A stretch of 64,000 nt of DNA from Siphonodentalium dalli (taxonomy: Eukaryota; Mollusca; Scaphopoda; Gadilida; Siphonodentaliidae), in contig CP136062.1 of the NCBI GenBank assembly GCA_032622095.1, positions 155,616,875 to 155,680,874 on the forward strand, in the 5' to 3' direction. A program made the position numbers and the translations under genes. Under the pieces are notes generated by a model. It made no database searches. It saw only the letters and a list, made by a program, of their open reading frames with translations, and was not told the DNA's origin. Shown one piece after another: positions 12,201 through 23,699 of the stretch. How positions within the stretch are numbered: position 1 is the stretch's first letter; every line of letters starts with the position of its first letter.

Positions 12201-12970
12201 GAATGTCAGTGAGATAATGTCTGTGGACGTAAGTTTGACCAAGAAGAAGCTCACATTGTGTTTCCTTCCATTTTGAATTACATGTGATTGTTATAAGTAG
12301 ATCGGATCGGTCGTAATGCCGAACAAAGGTCATGGCATGAAATGACAGGCATAAAAGTCCATACAAGAGACGGTCTTTCTATAGTTTCACCTGCCTGTGG
12401 AATTCCAAAGTGACAACCCTCTTCCCCATTCACAAACAACAGAGGATACAATAGGACATCATGCTATCTGTGTTTCGATGTTGCGTCTGAGATTATTATA
12501 TCTGCATTTTAAAACAATATCCCTGGTTTCATATACCCAACTAGTCACGATCACAGCTACTTCGTTGCATTACGGTGCATTAAAACGGCGAGCATGCTCT
12601 CCAGATTGAACATTGTCAGCATCAATGACGACTTCTTGTTCTTGTCTATGTGCACATTCCAAGGTGTACTTAGACCTTTGAACGCTATTGGTTGAATGTA
12701 GCATGTTCTGTAATTTCACAATGATATCAAATCGTGTTCCTTGGTTTCCGTTGTATCTACTCTGCGTCTGGCTCTGAGGATCTCGCACAAAGTAAAGTTG
12801 TAGATATCGAGGTTGTTCGTCAGGCAGCGGCTGGAGGGATCCGAATATGTGGTAAACCTGCCCTTGGACTTTATATATAGGCATACACCCTCCTTCCCCG
12901 TTGATATTGGGTCCTATCGATGTTATCTGAACTGCGATATTATAGTTGAATGTTATTCAGAAAATGTTTC
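9225..12970 (-). pseudogene. Decayed Helitron Rep/PIF1-helicase gene (copy A)
   Basis: Reading the minus strand from about 12,970 downward, Helitron RepHel blocks appear in family order but in shifting frames. They are: KVQGQVYHIFGSL (near 12,870); VVIDADNVQSGEHARRFNAP (12,570-12,630); DRSDLLITITCNSKW (about 12,300); the HUH nuclease motif LPHAHILIWL (about 12,100); VHGPF...SPCM (about 11,950); GRYISSNEALWRISGFP (about 11,240); a damaged Walker A DAPAGTG (about 10,350); Walker B-type WDECTMAH and SGDFRQTLP (about 10,150-10,050); NGTRLVVTKLLAHVI (about 9,570); and SHGQLYVGCSRV (about 9,300). Frameshifts and stops occur throughout, so it cannot encode a transposase. It is somewhat more damaged than copy B, with a stop in place of Glu before the HUH block and a lost lysine codon in Walker A. 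The Helitron termini were not located. Confidence 0.9.
10750..11815 (-). repeat. Internal ~525 bp tandem duplication within the Helitron remnant
   Basis: About 10,750-11,275 and 11,305-11,815 repeat the same linker segment. Repeated anchors are CTTCGAGCA.TTCGCGCTTA (10,799 and 11,357), AAAACAACGTTTGTGC.AAGG, and AACCCGCTGACCATTTTCCA (11,164 and 11,703). The offset is 540-558 bp. As a result a segment with YRE.CVKRELLE, normally C-terminal in this linker, precedes one with GRYISS. Both large copies carry it (47,410-48,480). Confidence 0.85.
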
Positions 12971-14384
12971 GATTCGGGCGTGGTGCCCACCAGAAGACAA
13001 ATCAAAGGCTCCGGTGGTTCTAGACGCATGGTTATTCTCATCGTTCAGATATGTACCCCACATAATATATAATATAAAAAAACTGCTGTGTTGAGTGCCC
13101 CATGCTATTATAATTAAACTGTATAATTGAATAATGCGCATATCGTTCTACAGAGGTACATATACGCGGTTCGTTCTAGATGAAACTTCCGAGCCGAACA
13201 CTGAAACAAACGCAAAAAAATGTATTGATGTCAATTTTGCCCATTTGTGGCCAAATTATCCACCACATAATTAATTATGTTGTGCATCAGCGACACTTTT
13301 TAGAAACGTTTGTCTTATCTATTATGGTCTTAATCCAATTAACCGACACCAATTCCCGTTCAGTATATCATGTAGACGTCTACATATCAGTTTCTATGAA
13401 AATCGTTGAATTAGTTTTATCAATTGTGTTGCTCCTCGTCCGTGATATCAATTCCTGACCCAAAATGGAAGCCATCCGGAACATTTATGCTACGTCATTA
13501 GTGTTCGTATAGCACATATATCTACATATACGTTTGGGGACATCCAGGATACAAATGTGTTGTCAATCTTGGTGGTTCGCCCCATCATTGACTTCGGCTG
13601 TGGAACTTTTGCAACTTTAAATCATACCTTAAATTCCATGTACAATGGACATGACTATATATAGGTTTGGTGGAAATCTAAATTGACATCAGCAAAGCGT
13701 GTATCATGTTTGAGCTCTTTCACTGATGCACAACTGTGACATCGACTTTCTTATCCTTAAACCAAACCATTAGACTCCCTATAATCGATTACAGAATATT
13801 TTTATTTGTAAATGTGTGGTCTGTGTCATTTGGGGACCTTTAAACTACACCATTAATGCCACTATGATGGAGCTGGCTAACGACTCGTCAACTTAGCATT
13901 TCAATAACCCCCAAGGTTAATATGTGTTTGCCTGGTATTAGCTTCATAATAATGTTGGTTAACTCCCTGGTCCCCATTTAGGAACTCTGTAAATTATGCC
14001 AGGGATGCATAACTTGTTTCGTTGTGGTCGATATTATTCCATGTATTGACAGCCATAGTTTGTACGTTTCGGATGACATAGCATATTGTTTGTGTCGCCG
14101 GCGTCATCCCGGATTTGTGAACATCTGGCCACTTCCATAGCCGTCGATCGCACATGAGTAGTAGGTCCTCGGTCGATCGAGATTTGGGAGGCCGTCTGAC
14201 CAAGTCAAGTAACGAAATGTCCTTTCTTTTTGTTGTAATTGAACTGTATATCATATTATTACTCATTTTACCTTGTGGGTCTGCAGTTGTATTCCATTTT
14301 CCCGGATACTTAGTTTATATACTGTCTATCGCACGGAAGCGAGGAATATCGTCCAGAGAACTACGATGTTAGGTATCAGTAAAA
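12971..14384. other. Region between Helitron and LINE repeat; no supported gene
   Basis: AT-rich. It includes the palindrome ACATAATTAATTATGT near 13,265. A segment at about 13,545-13,678 is an inverted, diverged relative of about 25,545-25,700. At about 13,912-14,038 lies a 130-bp island whose copy B counterpart is embedded in 1.36 kb of extra sequence. Confidence 0.5.
13545..13678 (-). repeat. Dispersed repeat, inverted relative of 25,545-25,700
   Basis: The reverse complement of this segment shares GATTTAAAGTTG, TTGTACATGG and a GAAGT.AATGATGG block, in order, with 25,580-25,640. Divergence is high, suggesting an old interspersed repeat of unknown class. Confidence 0.5.
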
Positions 14385-16065
14385 TTTGGCGGATGGTCAA
14401 TCTTTCGTTTTTTTAGTTGCCAAATGAAAATAAAAGCAGATGATCGACAACTATCCCAGCAGACACCTCGGACTACCCATCGAATTATGGTCGGGCCAAA
14501 GACTGGTACATAGCCGGAGCGGTGACCCGTTAGTCATTGCTTATACCAGCCTCTTGGTACATCACCACAATGAGACAGGCGTTAGCAGTACACTGTTGAA
14601 ACATTTATAAGTCATGAAGACGAAATTAACGGCACAACATACATGATAAACAGAACACACAACTAGATACCAGAACAAAAAAATAACAGGTGGCAAAAAT
14701 TTAATCTGAAACACTGTGAGTGTCGTGACTAGCCGATTGATTGAGCCGGATCAACTCAACCACCCGTATTGAAGAGATGTAGAACCAAAGAGGACCATGA
14801 GCTAAGCCATTACCACAGGTCGATGTCTCACTTGACACGGCTGCCCTAGTATTCCCAGAACTCCTGCACCACACATCAAGGGATGCACCCCTCGGCAAAA
14901 GTGGACCACTTTAGGGTAAATCTTTACGGGATTCTTAATAAGTGAACCTATTCTACCCGGGTCCATACGGGGATGATTTCTTTATTATGATCAATTGGCA
15001 GCAAGCAATACAAAAATAGTGGTATATGTGGAGACAAATAAGTGTTGATAGAGATCACATGGTGAATATCCATGCACTCCCAATGGCGATTCCTCAATAA
15101 ATCACCCGAATAGCTTAAAGTGCAATGGGTTTTGTATCAGATGCTGAAATGCGTCTACCATTATGTTAACTTGTCGGATTGCAATAGCTGTTCAACATAA
15201 TTATAACAAGGCAATTTTGAAAGTCACATGTGAAACTAAAGACAAACTATGCATAGATGTCTGAAATATCAGAGCTCATGGAACTATGTATGATATGACA
15301 CTGATATGGACAGGAATGTCACCCCAATAGCCTCGGGTGGTATTCCGTTCTCGATCGGGCGATACACATCCGCGTTGCACTCAAGCACTAGCGACAACTG
15401 TATACTGTACTTACATATTTGCCCAAACACGTCTCGTCTTGCTCTCGTTTCCATCGATCACACCTACGCGACTATAGATATAAAGAACCATATTCGACAT
15501 TGGTATGCGACTTATGCATGATGGCATATTAACGATGTATCCATCGGCGGCATGAATGTGGCAATAATTATTCCTCCAATACCCATCTTACAATTGGGTA
15601 TACATAAGGACTTGATAAAGCATACTGAGGTGTGAGATGATAACATAAGAGAGGATAGCACAAGTCTGAGTATTTTAAGTCCTCTCCTCTAAGTTTTTCA
15701 GTCTTCTTGAACCAAGAGCGTTTGGTGGGAAGATTCCATTGCACGATATTTGAAAGTAGAAATAATTCATCACATTGCTCTTTTAAATTTTACAATTATT
15801 TTGTCCATTAACGTATATATATAATGAACTAACTTGTGTCCCTTCCCTGGTATGCAGTCAGCAACAACCTGCTAAACCGAGGGGTGATATACATGTGACA
15901 TTGTCATCCGGTGTATGATGTACAGCTGAAATGTGGGCATATAACTATACTTCAGTAATGCAGAATATTAACTCACCAGTACAAGGTTACAGTCCGTTAC
16001 ACCCTATTTCCCAGAACAAATTACTAGTGGTGTACGCTTGAGGATGTTCTTGGGACGGAGACTCG
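14385..16065 (-). repeat. LINE 5'-region repeat, first copy in unit A
   Basis: It aligns with about 22,125-23,690 and with 52,395-54,070 and about 60,280-61,750. Shared anchors: AATGAGACAGGCGTT, CATGAGCTAAGCC, CCGTTCTCGATCGGGCGATA, GACTATAGATATAAAGA and GCAGTCAGCAACAA. The left end contains the same degenerate ATKK-type N terminus that begins the LINE ORF1 at 60,317 in copy B. I therefore read it, on the minus strand, as a 5'UTR followed by the start of ORF1. The mutated start here cannot initiate with ATG. Classification as LINE 5' region is inference. Confidence 0.65.
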
Positions 16066-16341
16066 TGATACGAGAATACCGATTTCTGGTTTCGCAGTAA
16101 CGATACAGGTTATTTCTTTGATTGTTCATCATTCGCACGTTAGGTTGATTTTACAACTATTTATTTATATTATTCTCACATTGTTTGATATCACACTGCC
16201 GTTATGGTACATTCATACGCTTGCAATATTGCACTGAAAACTGCAGAAATGCCAGCTGTAAAATAGTCAAAAACGGATTTTTTTGACAGTTGTCAACCAA
16301 TAAGCTTTAACAATGATCATGTAGAACTGCGATTGTTTGCA
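16066..16341. other. Spacer
   Basis: AT-rich; nothing supported. Confidence 0.5.
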
Positions 16342-16651
16342 TGATTGCTGATTGATTGGTTTGGGTTTAATGTCACTTTCAGCAGCCAAGACCATAATAC
16401 GACATTGCCAGTTTTAGTGGTGGATGAAATCCGCACATTTACGGCTAATCTAAACTCTCGTCGGCCATGTGCGGCAAACCACTGGCCATCGGCGAGTGAT
16501 TGGCAACTCCACCAGATAACGATTTCAAGTTAGAATGTCCATGATGGAAATATCTGGATTTGAACCCTCATCGCCAGCGCTGGAGGGCGAGTCGGCTTGG
16601 AGTTGTACCCCTATCCGACTGAGCCATCGATACACCCGCGTGATTGCTGAT
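16342..16651 (-). mobile_element. tRNA-derived SINE with 11-bp target-site duplications
   Basis: The direct repeats TGATTGCTGAT at 16,342-16,352 and 16,641-16,651 flank a 288-bp body. On the minus strand the body starts with a tRNA-like head: A box TGGCTCAGTCGG (16,615-16,626) and B box GGTTCAAATCC (16,556-16,566). It ends in a TTAAACCCAAACCAATCA tail typical of molluscan SINEs. The 50-bp spacing of the boxes fits an RNA polymerase III internal promoter. The counterpart at 54,342-54,651 has the same target-site duplications, so it inserted before the large duplication. Confidence 0.9.
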
Positions 16652-18270
16652 ATCGCTGAGCTATTTACAATTATATTAAGAACACAGTGCGTGTTGGTAT
16701 TCTTATGCCGGTCAAAATAATGTCACTTGATATGTTGGAATGTGAGATCGACACGGCCAGCGCCATCGATGGGATGCTGCTGATATATATATACGAGTAC
16801 CATAAATGTTACATAGAGATGAGATGGTGCGCCCGCACTTGGCTCAACGAAGAAATGCGGCGACTTTCTGACCTTCGATAAATCGCAGTGTAAGTCACCC
16901 TTGTAACATACATACACTATTTAATCTGAATCTGTATTATCAAACTTTCCAACTATTGGACATTCCCATCGTAACACAACCAATGGTTGATAAGTCTCAA
17001 ATGATTGCTGCATTTCAGTCAAAAATTCGGTCCTTCAGTCTAAACACACAATAATACTCTTTGTTATATCAAATTATCAGCACAAAATTCAAAATAGTTT
17101 CGTCGGAAATTTCCAATTAATGTTGTGTCAGGCATTAAATGTCAAACTGTTGTACTCTTGGAAATCCACCCTGACACACGTCCCTGGTGGTAAGTATTGC
17201 ATTGATTGAAATATAGGTTTATACAAATACTTGAGTATGTTCATATATAGTAACTAATTGGGCTATCCGGCGTTGTCCATGCGAGTTAGAATGTATTTTT
17301 GATATGCTTTATTTGAGTACTAAATTTACATAATCATAGCCTACACACAATAATTTACTGCATAGGTGTATATATGTATACATATGTATATATGATTGAT
17401 GTATCAATGTCAAAGAATAACCATTGCCACTGCTGTCAAGACCCCCACCATGACAAAAGCAATTTTCAACACAACTTTATTACACCAATGCAGTGTTTAA
17501 GATAATCGCTAGACTATGTTCGCCCGGGTTCTAACCCAAACATATTCGAAAATCTGCGCCTCTCAATGTGCCATTCCGATCGATACATTGCCATTTCGAT
17601 AATAAATGAGAAACTGTTCAAGCTCATTGAATTAAGCACATTTGAAACAACGAATACCCATACTGAGTCATTGCCTCCATAAATCTTACGTTTGGTGAAG
17701 TTGGCGACAATGTTAGTGTCCATTCTGCCAGCCCCCGTCACCCTAGCTCACCATTTTCTGATTTGAGAAGTACCACTATTATGCCACGTCATGAGAGTGC
17801 TCGCGTATAACGGAGAAGCGTATACATGCATAATTAAGTACGACAATCGCCGATACCAAAATGTTATATCAACGCCCCTCCCCGATACACAATTCGTATC
17901 AAGGACAACCACTAATTCATCATTTGGGAATAAATTATTTGATAAAATACTAATTTAAAAAAAAAAACAATACTAAAACAAAATACAGAAAAAAAAAGAA
18001 GAATAATAATATGCATAAGAAAGAGGATAACAGCAAAATCACTCAACATTATATTAAGACAAAACAAAACAATTGTGGTGCAAAATAAGGAAATGTCCGA
18101 TAAAAATGACTGGACAATTTCTTAAATGAGACCATTAAATTGGGTGGATAATAATTGAATTAACTTACTGGAAATTCCCAACTTATCCCAAGTCCGCTAA
18201 GTTAGATATATTGTAGGCCCATGTACCTATCATCGCCACTCTCCAATGGATTAAAATTTTCCAACTAGTA
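16652..18270. other. AT-rich region without supported genes
   Basis: It contains an alternating TATATGTATACATATG tract near 17,370-17,395 and an A-rich tract near 17,955-18,005 whose length differs from copy B. No recognisable coding frame. Confidence 0.5.
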
Positions 18271-18274
18271 CTTC

Positions 18275-18505
18275 ATTCCGTCCAGCTGATGGAAACTCCC
18301 AAATTGACACCCCTATAATAAAGGTTCGAATGGTTTCCAAATGATGACCATTCTGTCCAGATGTTGGAAACCTCAACAAGTACCCCTATAATAAAGGTTC
18401 GAATGGTTTCCAGCTGATGACCATTCTGTCCAGATGTTGAAAACTCCCCAACTGACACCCCTATAATAAAGGTTCGAAAGGTTTTCAGCTGATGACAATT
18501 CAATC
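18275..18505 (+). repeat. Three-copy tandem repeat, period 73-75 bp
   Basis: CCCCTATAATAAAGGTTCGA begins at 18,310, 18,383 and 18,458. Each unit also contains TTCTGTCCAGATGTTG- or CCGTCCAGCTGATG-like text. The first and last units are partial or diverged. Repeat units are contiguous, without unique spacers. Copy B has the same three units at 56,278-56,508. Confidence 0.9.
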
Positions 18506-19019
18506 CAAACAGTTGACCGAAATTAGGACATCATTCCAATTTTGGTCCAAAAATAGAAGAATTAAAACAATTTCAACCATTTTTAGTTTAAACATATTTA
18601 TTTGTCTAATCTATATAACCCATCACATATAGCACATATATTGTGGAATTGGAGGACAGGTGCTAAATCACTTATGGGTACCCATCTCCCATATCACTGA
18701 TAAATAAATAATTAGTAATAGCAAACCAACTTGACTACAAAACAAGTTGAACATATCACCGGTCACCCCCACCATTTTTGTCATGTTCCTCCAACTAACT
18801 TACCAGGCATGGATGACATTTCCAACTGCTAAACGTTTTACCAAGGTTGCAGGTGAGACACCAAATACAAGTTTGTGAAACCCGAGTTCCAACTTTAAAA
18901 CAACCCGTTTGTTTTAAACTTGATATCCAGTCTAAATATAACGGTGAATGCTCAGCAATTGACATGGATTTCACAATTTCATTCGTCACCGAACGGTTAA
19001 TTCCAATCTGCATCCCACC
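18506..19019. other. Spacer before LINE remnant
   Basis: AT-rich. No coding signal is recognised. Near 18,997 copy A lacks about 96 bp that copy B carries. Confidence 0.5.
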
Positions 19020-20690
19020 AAATTCCCAACTATAGAGAAAACGGACGACACGACGCTCGTACTTGTTGGTTCTGAAAATAGTCTACGTGAATCGTACTTA
19101 ACACTGGACGAATTTGCTCGGATATCGGGTCTGCGCATAAATCCTGAAAACTATCAAGCAGGCATGGATAGGGATAGGGTCACAAAATAAAATACGACAA
19201 GCTATTACGGAACTAAACCTGTCTACTGTAAGCATTTAAAAAAAAATTTGGGATACATTTCGACACTAATTTAATAATCATGAATATAAAATACAATGAT
19301 AGACTCGAAGATATAGAAAATATCACAAACATTTGGAAACACAGACTCCTGACCCCTTTAGGTAGAATAACATTTGTCAAATCCCTCATCTTACCAAAAT
19401 CGACCCACTTATTTATAACTCTTCCACGTCCAGATACAGCTTTTTTGAAAGCCCTAAATACCTGTTTATACAATTTCATTTCGAATTCCAAACGTGATAG
19501 AATAAAAAGCAAACAACTATGTGCCGACCATATGCGCGGAGGTTTGAAGATGATTAATGTTGAAAACTTTGAGAGCGCCATGAAAATTAACTGGATACGA
19601 CGCTTGATTTGCAAACAATCGAAATGGGCTTCATTGTGCAATACCACCCCTTTCTTAAACGACCCACTATCTCTCACTTACCATGCAAATTACATTGTAA
19701 AGCAAACAAACAAGTTCGCAAATCCATTCTAGAGAGATGATTTCGGCGCATGGTGTAAACTTATGCGATCAAATAATTCAAATAATAATATTATGGCCTC
19801 AAATATCTGGAATAATCCGAATATAAAAATCGGAGGTTCGTCGATCAACTTTAAATCTTGGAGAGATGCGGGGATATATTTTATAAATGATCTATTCCAA
19901 CCAGATAGTAAATGCCATACCCCATATACATTATATTCAACTTTCAACATCGTGTCGATTTCATAACAATCAGCAACACAATACGTCATATACTGTCATT
20001 GGCAAGTTCTCTTAATCAACCCTTAATTCGTGTACCCTGCACATGCCCACACAATAATCTTCCTCCGATACTCCGTGACTTAAAAGGCGGACAATTATTT
20101 TACACAATTCTAGCAAGTGGGAACACTATGCCGAATGCATGCCAAGAATGGGAATCCGAAATAGGCGAATAGATAGAAAATTGGGAAGATTATTTGAGCA
20201 TTCCCTTTAAAATCGGTACGAAATTACAGTGGCTCCAATTCAGAATCAATACACGAATTATTAGTACCAATACATTTCTGAAGGTGGCTAACATTCGAGT
20301 CGATGGTTTTTGTAATCGCTGTCAAAACATACAAGAAACAAATACTAATATTTGCTGGGATTGTCCCCATGTCCAAACTTTTATAAACGAAATTTTAACA
20401 TGGAAAAGAAACAACCAATTCCCCGTTGATCTACAAAAAATAATATCATTTTCGGTATAGTTCATGAACACAGAAATTAAAAAAGTTATATTTTCCTGCT
20501 GGTTTTGAAACAATATATGTATAGAACAAAATTCACGCCCATGCAGTTGTCTCGCTTGTTCCTTTGTGATGTCAAATTTAGATATGAATGCGAGAGATAC
20601 AGCGCAAAATGTAATATGAATCGTGACTTCGATAACCAGTGGCTGACACTTCGATATGCCTTAAAAATTCTGTGAAATTGTGGATATTGC
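19020..20690 (+). pseudogene. L1/Tx1-like LINE ORF2 3' remnant (copy A)
   Basis: Plus-strand blocks in family order: TDDTTLVLVG, a relic of the reverse-transcriptase FADDTT box; SGLRINPEK; a frame opening at 19,280 with WKHRLLTPLGRITFVKSLIL, HLFITLPRP and GGLKMINVENF; then WLQFRINTRII and CNRCQ...CWDCPHV, the C-terminal cysteine/histidine module of L1-type ORF2; then KFRYECERY near the end. Stops at 19,730 and elsewhere and missing N-terminal endonuclease/RT parts show a 5'-truncated dead copy. The protein family is clear; the exact clade is inferred. Confidence 0.88.
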
Positions 20691-20984
20691 TCAATAAACT
20701 AGAAACAAAACTGAACTAATGTGGGTATCTAAACGCAGCAACTGTGTTTAGACAAAGCCATGAATTATACCAAAATTAAACAAAATACATACAAATAAAA
20801 ACACAGAAACCAGATCGAGAGTGCAAACCATTGTGCAAACACAGATAACACATAATATCAAAATAGACAACAATACTGCTTTGAGAACAGCCAAGATATA
20901 AAACCTGTATAAAATTAGACAGCAAAATTTAATTTAATTTAACAAGGCTCCGCATATAACATTTGAAGTAGCTGGCAAATAAAC

Positions 20985-22085
20985 CTCATGAATGATTGAT
21001 AATATATTTATAATCTGTTGAATATGGGGTCAATTCAACAAGTTGATAATTGGGTAGTTGACTTAGTAGTTGATCCCTCGTCCAACAGCCAGCCTCCCTC
21101 CACATAGCATACATGGTATCCACTTCCCTCCATGTTAACATGTTCTCTCGAAGCATAGCATCGAACATTAAAAACTCAAAGATCAAACGCTGTTTCCGAG
21201 AGTCAAAGATTTGACAGATTTTGGAGATTTTTGTTTTTGAACAATATGATCAACTTGCATAGATTGTTTCGGATGATCTTTCTCGACAGAGGAGACGTAA
21301 TCCATTACTTGCGCTACTGGTTCTGGAACAGGAATAGTATCACTATTCCTGCACGTGCGTTGCTAGTGATACACTGACGAGTTTGGTTTGACTCTGTGTT
21401 TGAGTGCTGTCGTCAGCACACGTTTTGTAGACCCTATTGTTGAGTACGTAATCTGTGGCCGAGGACAAACTATTTTCTTAGCATCTATATATGACATATT
21501 CGTCTCAGCAATATATCATTGAATCTTGAATTCATACTCCAAATTGGGACATGGACGATCCATTGAAGCATGTTAACCTTGAGAGTTTGAACATTTCTTA
21601 ATACTCGTACAATCCTTATGACCAGGAATGGAAAAGTGTGCGCACCTGGTTTCTTCACTTTTACAATGTTCATGGTCATAGCCTTGACGGTTAAAACATT
21701 GAAATGGGTTTGGAACATATTTGCTTATATCCGTCTTCATATACCGAACCTTCAATGTCGGTGGATGGTCGCAACGACTGAAGGTCAAAAGATAAATATT
21801 CAACGGAACGATTTGACCATCAGCTGTCTTAGTAAATCTACGGACTTCTGGAACTCCCTGTGGTGTTCTCAGCCAATATCTCTGATTCAAAGGAATAAGA
21901 TATATCGCGAATTCTCAACACAGCTCTACTACTGTTCAATGACTTGAGAGGTGTGATCAATATTGGTGTTTGAGCAATAGATTTTAATTTCATAAGAGCG
22001 TTTGCTTGAATTTTTCTTGAACATTCGATCAGAAGAGATCCATTTAGTGGCCAGTCCTGATCGGTATGACAAATTTTAATTGTTC
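20985..22085 (-). pseudogene. LINE ORF1 (gag-like, zinc-knuckle) remnant, copy A
   Basis: On the minus strand: VRRFTKTADGQIVPLN, LTFSRCDHPPTLKVRY and then two CCHC knuckle relics. The first is damaged in copy A (CFNRQGYDHEHC) and intact-looking in copy B (CFKCQGYDHEHC). These are followed by SYIDAKKIV and a lysine-rich tail. This matches the nucleic-acid-binding ORF1 of Jockey/I-type non-LTR retrotransposons, which coats the element RNA. Frames are broken. The N terminus is missing because copy A lacks about 225 bp that copy B retains. It is convergent with the plus-strand LINE remnant on its left. Confidence 0.82.
21329..21351. repeat. Perfect 10-bp stem hairpin
   Basis: CAGGAATAGT and ACTATTCCTG are separated by 3 nt. 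It is single here and tandemly doubled at 59,398-59,443 in copy B. Confidence 0.85.
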
Positions 22086-22124
22086 GGCTATGCTTTGTAG
22101 CGTTTTATCAATCACATACTTCAC

Positions 22125-23690
22125 ACATCAGCCTCTCGGTACCTCGCCATAATGAGACAGGCGTTTACAGTATAGTATTGAAACATTTAAGCCACGAAGA
22201 CGAAATTTATGGCAAAACACACACGAAAAACAACACACAACTAGACACCAGAAACAAAATACAGCAGACGGCAGAAATGTAATCTGAAAAACTGTGAGCG
22301 ACGTGGCTGATTGATTGGACAGGGTCAACTCAACCACCGTCTTGAAGAGATGTAGGACCAAAGAGGACCATGAGCTAAGCCGTTACCACAGGTCGATGTC
22401 TCACTTGAGACGGCTGCCCTAGTATCCCCAGAACTCCTGCTCCACATATCAAGGGATGCACCCCTCGGCAAAAGTGGGCAACTTTAGGGGATTCTAACCC
22501 CTGGCAGTGGGACAGTAAACCTATTCTACCCGGGCCCACACGGGGAAAGATTTCTTTATTATGATCAATTGGCAGCAAGCATTAGAAAAACAGTGGTATA
22601 TATGGAGACAAGTAAGTGTTGATCGAGTTCGCATGGTGAATATCGATGCACTCCCAATGGCGATTCCTCAATAAATCACCCGAATAGGTTAAAGTGAAAT
22701 GGGTTTTGTATCAGATTCTGAAATGCGTCTACGATTAGGTTAACGTGTCGGATTTCGATAGCTGTTCAACTTAATTATAACAAGGCAAGTTTGAAAGTCA
22801 CATGTGATATTAAAGACACGTCATGGATAGATGTCTGAAATATCAGAGCTCATGGAAATATGTATGATATGTCACTGATATGGACAGTAATGTCACCCCA
22901 AGAGCCTCGGGTTGCATTCCGTTCTCGATCGGGCGATACATATCCGCGTTGCTCTCAAGCACCGGCGATAACTGCATACTGTACTTGCATATTTGCCCAA
23001 ACACGTCTGGTGTTGCCATCGCTTCCATCGATCACGCCTACGCGACTATAGATATAAAGATCCTTATTTGACATTGCTATGTGGATTATGCATGGCGGCA
23101 TGTTAATCTGCGTCATTACTGTGGCATCACTGTAAACAATAATTATTCCTCCAATACCCATCTTATAACCAAGAGTACACAAGAAATTGACAAAGCATAG
23201 TGAATTGTTTGATGATAACATAAGAGAGGATCGCATATCAGGTCTAAGGTTTTGAGTCCTCTCTTACGTGTTCAGTCTTTTGGAACCAAGAGCGTATTGG
23301 TGAGAAGATTTAATTGCACGATATTTGAAAGTAGAAATAATTCATCAAATTGCTCTCTTAAGTTTCACAATTAGTGTTTTCCTTTAAATTATATATATAT
23401 AATGTTCGAACTTGTGTCCCTAGTATGCAGTCAGCAACAAAACATGCTAAACAGATGGGTGAGGTACATGTGGTATTGGAATCCGGTGTATGATTTACAG
23501 CTGAAATGCGGGCATATAACTATATGTCAGTACATGTATATTAATAACCTCTATATATTTTCGGCTTAGACAACGCGTTCGTATTATGTATGTTAGCTGA
23601 AATGCAGAATATTAACTTATCAGTACAAGGTTCCACCCCGTTTTTCACAACAAAGTACCAAATTGTGTACACATGTGGATTGTCTTGTGA
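22125..23690 (-). repeat. LINE 5'-region repeat, second copy in unit A
   Basis: Second member of the family at 14,385-16,065. It lies directly upstream (minus-strand sense) of the zinc-knuckle ORF1 remnant, which is the main reason to call the family a LINE 5' region. Confidence 0.65.
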
Positions 23691-23699
23691 CGGTCTTGT

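Noticed and set aside
16553-16640. Functional tRNA gene on the minus strand
   Set aside because: A and B boxes are present, but the body continues about 200 bp into a SINE tail with target-site duplications, and the acceptor stem is not convincing.
18275-18505. CRISPR-like array
   Set aside because: The units are contiguous 73-75 bp tandem repeats without unique spacers, in eukaryotic DNA.
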